Assembly: GCA_905216155.1 (NCBI GenBank) | Contig: CAJMSU010000004.1 | Location: 6,315-70,314 of the forward strand | Origin: an uncultured bacterium | GTDB lineage: Bacteria > Bacillota_I > Bacilli_A > RF39 > UBA660 | Direction of reading: 5' to 3' | DNA length: 64,000 nt | In this document: piece after piece, positions 50,683 to 60,033 of the stretch | Numbering within the stretch: position 1 is the first letter of the stretch | How the letters are laid out: each line of letters starts with the position of its first letter | Translations under genes and position numbers: made by a program | Notes under the pieces: generated by a model | Database searches by the model: none | Seen by the model: the letters and a program-made list of their open reading frames with translations, nothing else | What the model was told of the DNA's origin: nothing

Positions 50683-52138
50683 AGGTAAAAATATTAAAGA
50701 GTTAAGAGAAATGTTAGATAATGGTGATGTTTCAGCTTCTTCTTTATTTGAGAGTGCAAATAAATTGGCTCACTATTTTCAAGATGATTATAATTCTTTT
50801 GTTACTATCGTTGATAAATTTAAACATAAAAATAGAGATAGTTTAATTAATGGTATTCCTTATGCCTTAAAAGATAATTTTTCAACTAGTGGTATTTTGA
50901 CTACAGCATCTTCTAATATATTAAAAGATTATGTTCCTGTTTATGATGCGACTGTATATAAAAAATTAAAAAAAGCTGGAGCAGTTTTAGTTGGAAAGAC
51001 TGTTTTAGATGAGCTTGCAATGGGTGGAACTGGAACTACTGGACATACTGGTATTGTTAGAAATCCATGGGATAAAAATAGAATGGTTGGAGGATCATCA
51101 TCTGGATCAGCATCAAGTGTTGCTCTTGGAATTGTACCATTTTCTATAGGTAGTGATACAGGAGATAGTGTTAGAAAACCAGCCTCTCATACTGGTCTTG
51201 TTGGTTTCAAACCTACATATGGTAGAATTTCTAGATATGGTTTATTTGCTTTTGCATCAAGTTTGGATCATGTTGCAATGTTTACACGTAATGTATATGA
51301 TGCAGCAGTTATTACCGATGTTTTAAAGGGACAAGATATTAATGATATGGTTACTTTAAAAGATGATGGTAAAAAGTATAGTGAAGAAATTGATAATGAT
51401 ATTAAGGGAAGAAAGTTATTTTATATAAAAGAAATTTGTGGTGCTGATACTTATAGGGATAGTGATGATGCAGTTTTAAATAAAACTATTCTTGATTTTC
51501 ATAAGACTCTTGATAAGTTACGTAGTGAAGGATTTATTATTGAAGAAGTATCAATGGATAAAAAATTATTAGAAGCAATTTATCCTACTTATATGTGTAT
51601 TAGTTGTGCTGAGGCAACATCTAATAATTCAAATTTAACAGGTATTCAATTTGGACCTAGAGGTGATGGTTCATCAGTTGATGAAATAATGTTTGATGCT
51701 AGAACTAAGGGATTTTCTGAACTTATTAAAAGACGTTTTGTACTTGGTAGTTATATTTTACAAAAAGAAAATCAAGAAAAATTATTTTTAAATGCGCAAA
51801 GAGTAAGACATATGATAGTTGATAAAATGAATGAATTTTTTAAGGAATATGATGGTATGATTGCTCCTTGTAGTGGTGGATATGCTCCTAGGTTTGATGA
51901 TGCTAGTGAAAAATTAAGTGATAGATATTTAATTTTGGAAAATCATTTAGCAATAGGTAATTTTGGTGGTTTTCCATCTATTACACTTCCATTTACAATG
52001 ATTGATGATATGCCAGTTGGAATTAATATTACTGGTAGAGTACGTGAAGATGATGTTGTTCTTAATATGGCAAATTATGTGGAGAAAGTTACTGGACTTA
52101 AAGATATATATAGCAGGGTAGGTGATATTGATGTATAA
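50675..52138 (+). CDS. gatA: Aspartyl/glutamyl-tRNA amidotransferase subunit A (amidase)
   Basis: A 487-aa amidase that releases ammonia from glutamine for transfer to Asp- or Glu-tRNA. The catalytic Lys lies in YALKDNFS, and the Ser pair in GGSSSGSASS and GSDTGDSVRKPAS. The usual GGS of the second Ser motif is GDS here, as I recall from some Mollicutes homologues. The ATG at 50675 overlaps the gatC stop by 8 nt, with GGTGG upstream; a longer frame from 50639 gives an unlikely N-terminus. Its stop overlaps the gatB start. Confidence 0.95.
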   Translation: MYRGKNIKELREMLDNGDVSASSLFESANKLAHYFQDDYNSFVTIVDKFKHKNRDSLINGIPYALKDNFSTSGILTTASSNILKDYVPVYDATVYKKLKKAGAVLVGKTVLDELAMGGTGTTGHTGIVRNPWDKNRMVGGSSSGSASSVALGIVPFSIGSDTGDSVRKPASHTGLVGFKPTYGRISRYGLFAFASSLDHVAMFTRNVYDAAVITDVLKGQDINDMVTLKDDGKKYSEEIDNDIKGRKLFYIKEICGADTYRDSDDAVLNKTILDFHKTLDKLRSEGFIIEEVSMDKKLLEAIYPTYMCISCAEATSNNSNLTGIQFGPRGDGSSVDEIMFDARTKGFSELIKRRFVLGSYILQKENQEKLFLNAQRVRHMIVDKMNEFFKEYDGMIAPCSGGYAPRFDDASEKLSDRYLILENHLAIGNFGGFPSITLPFTMIDDMPVGINITGRVREDDVVLNMANYVEKVTGLKDIYSRVGDIDV

Positions 52139-53573
52139 AGTTGTTATTGGACTTGAAGTTCATTGTGAGTTAGAGACTAAATCAAAAAACTTTTCACCGG
52201 CTCCTAATATGTTTACTGAGGCACATAATATAAATGTTGCAACAGTTGATTTAGGACTTCCTGGAATTTTACCTGTTGCCAACAAGGAAGCTGTTCGTCG
52301 TTCTTTATTTACAGCAATGGCTTTAAATTGTGAAAATCCTGATGAGGTATTATTTGATAGAAAAAATTATTATTATGCAGATTTACCTAAAGGATATCAA
52401 ATTACTCAAAATACTAAACCTATGGGTATTAATGGATATTTAGATATACTTGTAAATGATAAGATTAAAAGAGTTGATATCCATGATTTACATCTTGAGG
52501 AGGATACAGCATCTTTAGAGCATTATCCAAAATATTCTTTAATTGATTATAATCGTAGTGGTATACCTTTGATGGAAATTGTTACGGAACCTTGTATGGA
52601 AAGTGCAGATGAGGCTGTTACTTTCTTAGAGGATTTAAGAGATTTATTCTTATACTTAGGTGTAAGTGAGGCTCGTAGTAATTATGGTCAGATGAGATGT
52701 GATGTTAATATTTCACTTATGAGGGAAAATGATACAGAACTTGGTACTAAGGTTGAAATGAAAAACATTAATGCTTTTAATAATGTTCGTGCTGCAATTG
52801 AGTATGAAATAAAAAGACAAAGTGAGATTTTGGATAAGGGTGAAAAGGTTGTTCAAGAGACTCGTCGTATAGCAGAGGATGGAAAAACTTATTCAATGCG
52901 TGAGAAAGTTGATGCAGTTGACTATAAATATTTTGTAGAACCAAATATTCCTCCTGTTAAATTAGACCAAGAATATCTTGATGAGATAAGAAGTAATTTA
53001 CCAGAGTTGAAACTTAGTAGATATTTAAAATATAGAGATCAATATAAATTGAGTGCTGCTGATAGTGCAACACTTTCTAAGGAAAGAAAAATTTCTGATT
53101 ATTTTGAAGAGGTAATTAGTTATGGTAGTGATGTTTCATTATCTGCAAACTTTGTAATATCTACAATTTTATCTACATTAAATAAATTAGAAATAGGAAT
53201 TGATGAATTGTTTATTACACCTAAAATGTTAAGTGGAGTAGTTGATTTGGTTCATAAGGGAGATATTTCTCTTGATCATGGTAGGAAGATATTATATAAG
53301 GCAACTTCAGAAAATATTGATCCAGTTGAATTAATAAAGAGTGAGGGATTACATCAAATAAATGATACATCTTTATTATTAGATTTAATTAAGTCTATTA
53401 TGGATGAAAATTTAGAAGTTGTTAGACAATATGTTGAAGATGATAATAAGTCTGCTGTTAACTTCTTTATTGGTCAAACTATGAAAAAGACAAATAGACA
53501 AGCAAATCCAAATATGTCTTTAGAGATAATTAAGGAAGAATTAGAGAGGAGAAAAATTGATGCAAGAAAATAA
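52131..53573 (+). CDS. gatB: Aspartyl/glutamyl-tRNA amidotransferase subunit B
   Basis: A 480-aa subunit that phosphorylates the misacylated tRNA and amidates it. It begins VIGLEVHCELETKSK and holds LPGILPVANKEAV, DRKNYYYADLPKGYQITQ and the YqeY-like C-terminal tail domain (from about 330). ATG at 52131 lies 6 nt after AGGTG; the in-frame GTG at 52122 is inside that site. Overlaps gatA by 8 nt and aspS by 14 nt. Confidence 0.96.
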   Translation: MYKVVIGLEVHCELETKSKNFSPAPNMFTEAHNINVATVDLGLPGILPVANKEAVRRSLFTAMALNCENPDEVLFDRKNYYYADLPKGYQITQNTKPMGINGYLDILVNDKIKRVDIHDLHLEEDTASLEHYPKYSLIDYNRSGIPLMEIVTEPCMESADEAVTFLEDLRDLFLYLGVSEARSNYGQMRCDVNISLMRENDTELGTKVEMKNINAFNNVRAAIEYEIKRQSEILDKGEKVVQETRRIAEDGKTYSMREKVDAVDYKYFVEPNIPPVKLDQEYLDEIRSNLPELKLSRYLKYRDQYKLSAADSATLSKERKISDYFEEVISYGSDVSLSANFVISTILSTLNKLEIGIDELFITPKMLSGVVDLVHKGDISLDHGRKILYKATSENIDPVELIKSEGLHQINDTSLLLDLIKSIMDENLEVVRQYVEDDNKSAVNFFIGQTMKKTNRQANPNMSLEIIKEELERRKIDARK

Positions 53574-55308
53574 ATATAGAAATAGATATTGTGGAAAATT
53601 AAGTGAAAAAGAAATTGGTGAGGTTGTAAGAGTTGCTGGTTTTGTTGAAAATATTAGAGATCATGGTGGAGTAATCTTTGTTGATGTTCGTGATATGTCT
53701 GGAGTTATTCAAGTTGTTAGTAATGATGATAGTATTTTTGATGGTATAACTCGTGAATCTAGTATTAGTATTACTGGTACTATTCGTAAAAGAAGTGAAG
53801 AAGATTATAATGAGAGAATTACAACTGGTACTATTGAGTTATTAGTAGATAGTTTAGAAGTTTTAGGTAAGGCAGTTAATGTACTTCCATTTGAGGTTGT
53901 CTCTTCTAAAGAAGTTAGTGAGGATGTTAGATTAAAATATCGTTATTTAGATATGAGGAATCCTAAGGTACGTGAAAATATTCTTTTTAGAACTAAGGTT
54001 GTTGATTATTTAAGAAAAATAATGAAAGAGGAAGATTTTTTAGAAATTCAAACACCAATTTTAACTGCATCTTCTCCTGAAGGAGCACGTGACTTTATAG
54101 TTCCATCACGTAAATTTCATGGTAAGTTTTATGCTCTTCCTCAAGCACCTCAACAATTTAAACAATTATTAATGTGTGGTGGAATTGATAAGTATTTCCA
54201 AATAGCACCTTGTTTTAGAGATGAAGATGCAAGAAGTGATAGAGTATATGGTGAATTTTATCAATTAGATTTTGAAATGGCTTTTGCAGAAGAAGAAGAT
54301 ATATTAAAAATTGGTGAAAAAATCTTTAGAGATACATTTACAAAGTTTGGTAATGGTAGGAAAATTAGTGATGATAAATTTATTCGTTTAAGTTTTAAAG
54401 AATCTATGGAAAGATTTGGTACTGATAAACCAGACTTGAGAAATCCACTTGAATTAGTTGATTTAACAGATGTGTTTGAAGAGACTACATTTAGACCTTT
54501 TAGAGGAGTTCAAGTAGAGGGGATTGTTGTTCCAGATATTGCTGATAAATCTAATTCTTGGTTTAATGATTTAGGTGAATTTGCTAAGAGTATTGGTATG
54601 AGTGCTGGTATTGGATATTTTAAAGTAGCAGATGATATGAGTTTTGTTGGACCAATTGATAAATTTTTATCAGATGAAGAAAGAGAAGATTTAATTGAGG
54701 TTGCATCTTTAAAACCTGGATGTGTAATTTTCTTTATAGCTGATAGAAAGAATGCTTATAAGTATGCTGGACTTATTAGAGATGAATTAGGTAGAAGACT
54801 TGATTTAATAGATAAGAATGAATTTAAATTCTGTATAATAAAGGATTTTCCAATGTTTGAGTGGAGTGAGGAAGATGAGGGATATATATTTACTCATAAT
54901 CCATTTAGTATGCCACAAGGTGGAATGGATGCTTTAGAAAACAAGAAACCAGAGGATGTTTTGGCTTACCAATTTGACTTTGTTTGTAATGGTGTTGAAA
55001 TGGCAAGTGGAGCAGTTCGTAACCATGATTTAGATATTATGAGACGTGCTTTTGCAATCGCTGGTTATGAAGAAGATGAAATTGAAAAAAGATTTAATGC
55101 TTTATATCAAGCATTTAAATATGGGGCACCTCCACATGCTGGAATGGCTCCAGGAATTGATAGAATGTTAATGATGCTATTAGATGAAGATTCTATTCGT
55201 GAGACGATAGCTTTCCCAATGTTAGCTAGTGGAGCAGACTTATTGACAGGAGCACCTACTGAAGTTGATGAAATGCAATTAAGAGAAGCTCATATAAAAG
55301 TAAGATAG
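53560..55308 (+). CDS. aspS: Aspartyl-tRNA synthetase (bacterial type)
   Basis: A 582-aa class II synthetase. The N-terminal OB-fold binds the anticodon (EVVRVAGFVENIRDHGGVIF), motif 2 is CFRDEDARSDR, a bacterial GAD insert lies near 280-400, and motif 3 is GIDRMLMML. No asnS is in the window. The shared operon with gatCAB under an apparent Asn T-box suggests a non-discriminating enzyme that makes Asp-tRNA(Asn) for amidation, but the specificity residues were not tested. ATG at 53560 after GAGAGGAG. Confidence 0.95.
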   Translation: MQENKYRNRYCGKLSEKEIGEVVRVAGFVENIRDHGGVIFVDVRDMSGVIQVVSNDDSIFDGITRESSISITGTIRKRSEEDYNERITTGTIELLVDSLEVLGKAVNVLPFEVVSSKEVSEDVRLKYRYLDMRNPKVRENILFRTKVVDYLRKIMKEEDFLEIQTPILTASSPEGARDFIVPSRKFHGKFYALPQAPQQFKQLLMCGGIDKYFQIAPCFRDEDARSDRVYGEFYQLDFEMAFAEEEDILKIGEKIFRDTFTKFGNGRKISDDKFIRLSFKESMERFGTDKPDLRNPLELVDLTDVFEETTFRPFRGVQVEGIVVPDIADKSNSWFNDLGEFAKSIGMSAGIGYFKVADDMSFVGPIDKFLSDEEREDLIEVASLKPGCVIFFIADRKNAYKYAGLIRDELGRRLDLIDKNEFKFCIIKDFPMFEWSEEDEGYIFTHNPFSMPQGGMDALENKKPEDVLAYQFDFVCNGVEMASGAVRNHDLDIMRRAFAIAGYEEDEIEKRFNALYQAFKYGAPPHAGMAPGIDRMLMMLLDEDSIRETIAFPMLASGADLLTGAPTEVDEMQLREAHIKVR

Positions 55309-55335
55309 GAAAAATAATATTTCTTATCTTTTTTT
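55303..55335 (+). terminator. Terminator of the gatCAB-aspS operon
   Basis: AGATAGGAAA pairs with TTTCTTATCT (one G-T pair) around a 7-nt loop, then a T-run. It begins in the aspS stop codon. Confidence 0.8.
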
Positions 55336-55385
55336 AATTATTTTATGATACAATTTAAGTAGTTAAGATATGGGAGTTTTATTTT

Positions 55386-56618
55386 ATGAAGAAAGTATTA
55401 GAGTTTATAAAAAAGTATAGAGCAGTAATATTTTTATTTTGTTTTTCATTTATCATTAGATTATTTATAATAACTATAGTTAAGACTCCAATTGAGTCAG
55501 ACTTTAAAACTATGTATGATGCTTCATGTGAGATAATAAATGGAGGTGTTTTATATAAAAGTTCTACTTACTTTTTAACATGGGCCTATCAAATGGGACA
55601 TGTTCTTTATCAAAGCTTTTTACTTAGTATAGTTAATAGTGTTACTTTTTTAAAGATTATAAATTGTTTAGTTACATCTTTAATTGTTGTTTTTATTTAT
55701 TTAATCGGAAAAATGATTTCTAGTAGAAGATGTGCTTTTATTGTTAGTGTTTTATATTCAATATTTTTATTTCCACTTTTATTAAATACAGTTTTGACAA
55801 ATCAACATTTACCTATGCTTTTAATTTTAATTAGTATTTATTTACTTATTTCTATTGATTATAAAAAATATATTTTAAAAAGTCTTATTATTGGTTTGTT
55901 ACTTGGTATTAGTAATATTTTAAGAAGTGAGTGTATTGTAATTATTACGGGAATATTTTTATATTCTGTTTATTTAATATTTAAAAAATATAATTTTAAG
56001 AGAGTAATTTGTAGTTTTATAATTATTTTTAGTTCTTACTTTTTAGTATTTAATGGTGTAAGTTTAATTCTAGAAAACATGGATATAAGCCCTAATGGAC
56101 TTCGTAATATGAATCCTACTTGGAAGTTTGTAGTTGGATTTAATTATGATACTAATGGTTTATATAGTGAAGATGATGCTTCTATTTATGCTAATGATGA
56201 AAATAAATCTAAGGATATAGTAATTGATAGAATTAGTAATTTTAAAAAAATACCAATCCTATTTATTAAAAAGAGTAAGATTTTATGGTTTAATTCTGAT
56301 TTATCTTGGAGTATTGGATATATTGGTGATACTAAGTTATATAAGTTTTTAAATATTATTAATCAAATATTTATAATAGTTTTTAATCTTTTATCATGTT
56401 TTAGTATATATTCACTTTTAAAAGATAAAAAGAAGGGACAAGTTATTGTTACTTTAATACTTTTTGTATATTTTAATGTTTATTTATTAATAGAGGTTAT
56501 GCCTAGATATGCTTATAGTTTGCAGATACTTGAGGCAATTTTGATGTGCAGTGGTATTGATTTTTTAATAGATATTATTGATAAGTATAATAAAAGTAGA
56601 AAAAAGAAGTTGTTTTAA
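55386..56618 (+). CDS. GT-C fold (ArnT/PMT-like) membrane glycosyltransferase
   Basis: A 410-aa polytopic protein with about nine to ten hydrophobic segments. The first extracellular loop carries ESDFKTMYDA, the acidic position typical of GT39/GT83 enzymes that use lipid-linked sugar donors. A soluble extracellular stretch near residues 225-285 (PNGLRNMNPTWKFVVGFNYDTNG) follows later segments. The acceptor (a surface glycan, lipid or protein) is unknown. An extended -10 (TGATACAAT, 55346-55354) and GGGAG precede the start. Confidence 0.77.
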   Translation: MKKVLEFIKKYRAVIFLFCFSFIIRLFIITIVKTPIESDFKTMYDASCEIINGGVLYKSSTYFLTWAYQMGHVLYQSFLLSIVNSVTFLKIINCLVTSLIVVFIYLIGKMISSRRCAFIVSVLYSIFLFPLLLNTVLTNQHLPMLLILISIYLLISIDYKKYILKSLIIGLLLGISNILRSECIVIITGIFLYSVYLIFKKYNFKRVICSFIIIFSSYFLVFNGVSLILENMDISPNGLRNMNPTWKFVVGFNYDTNGLYSEDDASIYANDENKSKDIVIDRISNFKKIPILFIKKSKILWFNSDLSWSIGYIGDTKLYKFLNIINQIFIIVFNLLSCFSIYSLLKDKKKGQVIVTLILFVYFNVYLLIEVMPRYAYSLQILEAILMCSGIDFLIDIIDKYNKSRKKKLF

Positions 56619-56638
56619 AATTAATTATAATGTATAAT
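56610..56638 (+). promoter_or_regulatory. Promoter of tig
   Basis: TTGTTT (56610-56615), 17-nt spacer, TATAAT (56633-56638). Overlaps the end of the glycosyltransferase gene. Confidence 0.65.
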
Positions 56639-56659
56639 ATTAGAAGTTGGAGGGATATT

Positions 56660-57958
56660 ATGGCAAAAGAAGAAATAAAAGAAAAAGAAACAAAGAAAGA
56701 AAAGAAAAATAACAATATTCATGAAGTTGTTATTAAAATAGAAGGGGATGCTTGGACTAAGGCTATTGACGATTCATTTAAAAAACATCAAAAAGATGCT
56801 AAGGTTGATGGTTTTAGAAAAGGCAAGGTACCTAGAGATATTTATGAAAAACATTTTGGTAGGGAAAGTTTATTTATAGATGCTGCTGATATGGTATTAC
56901 AAGATGCTTATAATAAGGCAATGGATGAATATAAATTAATACCAGTTGTACAACCTTCTGTTAACTTAAAGAGTTTAGATGAAGCTGGAGTTGAATTTGT
57001 ATTTAAGATAATTACTAAGCCAGAAGTTAAAGTAAAAAAATATAAAGGACTTAATATTAAACCTAAAAAAGTAGAAGTTAGTGAAGAAGAAGTTAACCAT
57101 GAACTTGGACATTTACTAGAAAGATATACTGAATTAGTTACAAAAGATGGAAAAGTTGAAAATGGTGATGTTGCCGTTATTGATTTTGAAGGTTTTGTAG
57201 ATGGAGTAGCATTTGATGGCGGAAAGGGAGAAAACTATTCTCTTGAAATTGGTTCAAATACATTTATTCCTGGATTTGAAGAACAACTTATTGGTACTTC
57301 TGCAGGAGATGAAAAAGATGTTAATGTTACATTCCCAGAAGAATATGGTGCAACTGAACTTGCTTCAAAGAAAGCTGTATTTAAAGTAAAAGTAGAAGAA
57401 GTAAAAGAAAAAGTTCAAAGAGAATTAGATGAAGAATTTTTTGAAGATTTAGGTATGGAAGGAGTTAACTCTGAAGATACTTTAAAAGAAGAAATTAAAA
57501 AATCAATTGAAGCTCAAAAAGAAATGGATGCTGAAAATGAATATGTAGATGCTATTTTAGAAGGAGTTTCTAAAAACGTAGAAGTTGATATTCCTGAAGA
57601 AATGGTTAATGATGAAATAGATAGATTAATGAAGAGATTTGAAGAACAAATGAAGATGCAAGGAATTTCATTAGATTTATATTATCAATTTACTAATTCG
57701 ACTGAAGCTGATTTAAAAGCTCAACTTGAAAAAGAAGCATATTCTAATGTATTATATCGTTTGATGTTAGAAGAAATTATGAATTTAGAAAAAATTGAAG
57801 TAAGTGTGGAAGAAGCTGAAAAAGAAGCAGAAGATCTTGCTAAAAAATATCAAATGGAAAAAGATCAATTCTTAGCACAATTTGGTGGTATTGATATGAT
57901 TCAATATGACTTAGAAATGCGCAAGACTGTTGAATTATTAAAAGAATTAAATAAATAA
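56660..57958 (+). CDS. tig: Trigger factor (ribosome-associated chaperone)
   Basis: A 432-aa chaperone with peptidyl-prolyl isomerase domain that meets nascent chains at the ribosome exit. The ribosome-binding signature GFRKGKVP lies near residue 53. The FKBP domain covers about 160-245 (GDVAVIDFEGFVDGVAFDGG) and the helical substrate-binding C-terminus completes it. The ATG at 56660 lies 5 nt after GGAGGG; an upstream in-frame ATG at 56630 falls inside the promoter and is not used. Codon use is more G-rich, as in highly expressed genes. Confidence 0.96.
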   Translation: MAKEEIKEKETKKEKKNNNIHEVVIKIEGDAWTKAIDDSFKKHQKDAKVDGFRKGKVPRDIYEKHFGRESLFIDAADMVLQDAYNKAMDEYKLIPVVQPSVNLKSLDEAGVEFVFKIITKPEVKVKKYKGLNIKPKKVEVSEEEVNHELGHLLERYTELVTKDGKVENGDVAVIDFEGFVDGVAFDGGKGENYSLEIGSNTFIPGFEEQLIGTSAGDEKDVNVTFPEEYGATELASKKAVFKVKVEEVKEKVQRELDEEFFEDLGMEGVNSEDTLKEEIKKSIEAQKEMDAENEYVDAILEGVSKNVEVDIPEEMVNDEIDRLMKRFEEQMKMQGISLDLYYQFTNSTEADLKAQLEKEAYSNVLYRLMLEEIMNLEKIEVSVEEAEKEAEDLAKKYQMEKDQFLAQFGGIDMIQYDLEMRKTVELLKELNK

Positions 57959-57966
57959 ATATAAAT

Positions 57967-57992
57967 AAAAAACCAGTTTTAGCTGGCTTTTT
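57967..57992. terminator. Terminator of tig, probably bidirectional
   Basis: CCAG / CTGG stem with an A-run on the left and a T-run on the right around a TTTTAG loop. It can also end the reverse gene that stops at 58009. Confidence 0.65.
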
Positions 57993-58008
57993 AGTTTGTA
58001 GTGTTTAA

Positions 58009-59436
58009 TTATAAAGTTTGTTTTCTTTCACTATAATCATCAGTATTGTTATTATTAAACATATAATTAAGTTCATAGTTATTTGTATTAATTTGTTGCA
58101 TGTTTTGAATAGTATGTTTATCGAAACAGAATTTTAATGGATCAATACCATTAATAGATGCTTCTTTTGTAATCATTGTTCTAAATTGTTCTAAAAATGT
58201 TGAATCTTGTTTTAATATACTTGGTGCAGCTGCAGTTAAAGATTTTTTTATATAATTTGAATTAATACTAATAGTTTTATCATTGATACCAGTAAATCTT
58301 ATTTCATCTAATCTTCCATTAAGTGCTAATTCAGTTAAATTATGTTCTGTTCTACTTTTAATTAAATTATATACAAAATTATATATATTTGAAGAATCTA
58401 AATCATATTTTTTAAATCCATATTGTGAAGCAAATTCTTCGTCTGTTTGGTTTTTGTTTTTTTGATTATAAGTTTCGATTAGAGATTTATTAAAATTATC
58501 AGCAACTGACATAGCTATATACTCTTTAAGAGTAACGTATTTATTGTTATATAAAATAGCAGTATTTTGGTTCTTAAGAGCCCATGATGCAAATGATTTT
58601 ATTATGGAATTAATAATTATATCTACTCTTATACCATTATAGCTTCTATTTTGACCATTTTTTGGTAGTGGCTCAGATCCATAGCCAATGTTGTCATCAA
58701 TAATACCGGTTAAAATGGGTGGCTTTTTAATATTTTTGTTAATATCTTCATATTCTTGTTTTATTTCTCTAACAATCTCTATATAATTATTTAGATTCTT
58801 ACTATCAGAATATATAACGAAAGAATCATCTCTGTTTGAGGGGACAAATTTAAAGTAATATGGAATGTTTCTTTGCCTACATTTATCTACAAATATAGCT
58901 GCAAGTTTATGAATTATTGCTGAATCAGCATTTAAGTATAATCTGTGTTCAACATTTATTGAATAAGTTTTTTTAGCATCAACATATCTAGAATTAATGT
59001 GTATCCAACCAGAATATTTACCAAAGCTATCCCAATAGTATTTTTCAAAAGCATTATTTATAACAAAATTTCTATTAGAGTCATAAACTATTTTATTAAT
59101 TTTTTCCATGTTATAAATATTATTATTACCACAAACTTGTCTTAAATAAGCTCTCATATCAGAAAAATCATCATCTATATAGCCATAACTTTTTAATCTA
59201 ATAAATTCGTCTCTAGTCATATTTATGACATTATTTTTCCATGCGTTAAAAAGTACTGCATGAAACATATTAACTCCACCAAGATTTATTTGATTAGATG
59301 GATTTTTATTATTGTTGCTAACTAGAGTTTTATAAAATTCTTTATCATAATTACAGTTATGATAATTATTAATAAGAGTAATTAAAACATCATCAGTTAA
59401 TGGATTAGAAATTTCTTTATATATATCATTTTGCAT
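58009..59436 (-). CDS. HopA1-like (type III effector HopA1 / LxmY-type) domain protein
   Basis: A 475-aa cytoplasmic protein. The central region shows the pattern of the HopA1 family: INVEHRLYLNADSAIIHKLA (in the place of the first conserved strand), IPYYFKFVPSNRDDSFVIYS, and PPILTGIIDDNIGYGSEPLP followed by NGIRVDIIINSI. Related domains occur in Pseudomonas HopA1 and in LxmY-type lanthipeptide kinases. N- and C-terminal parts are unassigned. The likely start is ATG 59436, 6 nt after GGTG; an earlier ATG (59448) is in frame. It overlaps the upstream gene by 11 nt, so both are coupled. Family call is by pattern only. Confidence 0.5.
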   Translation of the reverse strand: MQNDIYKEISNPLTDDVLITLINNYHNCNYDKEFYKTLVSNNNKNPSNQINLGGVNMFHAVLFNAWKNNVINMTRDEFIRLKSYGYIDDDFSDMRAYLRQVCGNNNIYNMEKINKIVYDSNRNFVINNAFEKYYWDSFGKYSGWIHINSRYVDAKKTYSINVEHRLYLNADSAIIHKLAAIFVDKCRQRNIPYYFKFVPSNRDDSFVIYSDSKNLNNYIEIVREIKQEYEDINKNIKKPPILTGIIDDNIGYGSEPLPKNGQNRSYNGIRVDIIINSIIKSFASWALKNQNTAILYNNKYVTLKEYIAMSVADNFNKSLIETYNQKNKNQTDEEFASQYGFKKYDLDSSNIYNFVYNLIKSRTEHNLTELALNGRLDEIRFTGINDKTISINSNYIKKSLTAAAPSILKQDSTFLEQFRTMITKEASINGIDPLKFCFDKHTIQNMQQINTNNYELNYMFNNNNTDDYSERKQTL

Positions 59437-59881
59437 TGTTTTCACCATCCATTATTCTATTTATAATGTCTTTAAAGTTGAATAAGTTAAATAGTTTATC
59501 CCATAATTCAATTCTTTGATCAAAAGTACCAACAATTTTAAATTTGTAATTATATGAAATTTCCCAGTATTCATACTTTTCTGGTGTTAGGTCTGTAAAA
59601 TAATTAGCTTTATAATCTAGGAAATTCATATCTGATAGTTTTTTTAATAATAGAGTATTATCTTTATTTATTTTTTCTATTTCATCACTTTCTCCATTAT
59701 TATAAGAATTAGTAATAATTGTTGTATCTTCTAATATTTCAATAGATGTTTTTATTGGTTTATCAGTAATATCACCATCATTGAAATAATTATAACTAAG
59801 CTTAAGTTCATAAATATTACACTTATTATTCATATTTTTTTTCATGCCTAGTAGGTCACTAAAATCATCAAAGTTATCCAT
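59426..59881 (-). CDS. Hypothetical protein, partner of the HopA1-like gene
   Basis: A 151-aa acidic soluble protein that I do not recognise. A central part (PIKTSIEILEDTTIITNSY) is beta-rich, and its C-terminal half has aromatic residues (KYEYWEISYNYKFKIVG). AAGGAGG lies 9 nt before its ATG. A -10-like TATTAT (reverse strand, 59903-59908) with TTAAAA 17 nt upstream may be its promoter. Coupled by overlap to the HopA1-like gene, so it may be an accessory or chaperone for it. Confidence 0.65.
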   Translation of the reverse strand: MDNFDDFSDLLGMKKNMNNKCNIYELKLSYNYFNDGDITDKPIKTSIEILEDTTIITNSYNNGESDEIEKINKDNTLLLKKLSDMNFLDYKANYFTDLTPEKYEYWEISYNYKFKIVGTFDQRIELWDKLFNLFNFKDIINRIMDGENNAK

Positions 59882-59967
59882 AGTAAAATCCTCCTTATAA
59901 TAATAATATCAGAAATATATGTATATTTTAATAGTTTTTTCATATTTTATTATGTAGATGCAAAAAT

Positions 59968-59996
59968 TTGACAACAAAAGACAAATAGTATACAAT
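59968..59996 (+). promoter_or_regulatory. Promoter of the secreted glucosaminidase gene
   Basis: TTGACA (59968-59973), 17-nt spacer, TACAAT (59991-59996). Confidence 0.78.
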
Positions 59997-60033
59997 TATT
60001 ATTGTTAATAAATTTAACAATGAGGTGAATACT

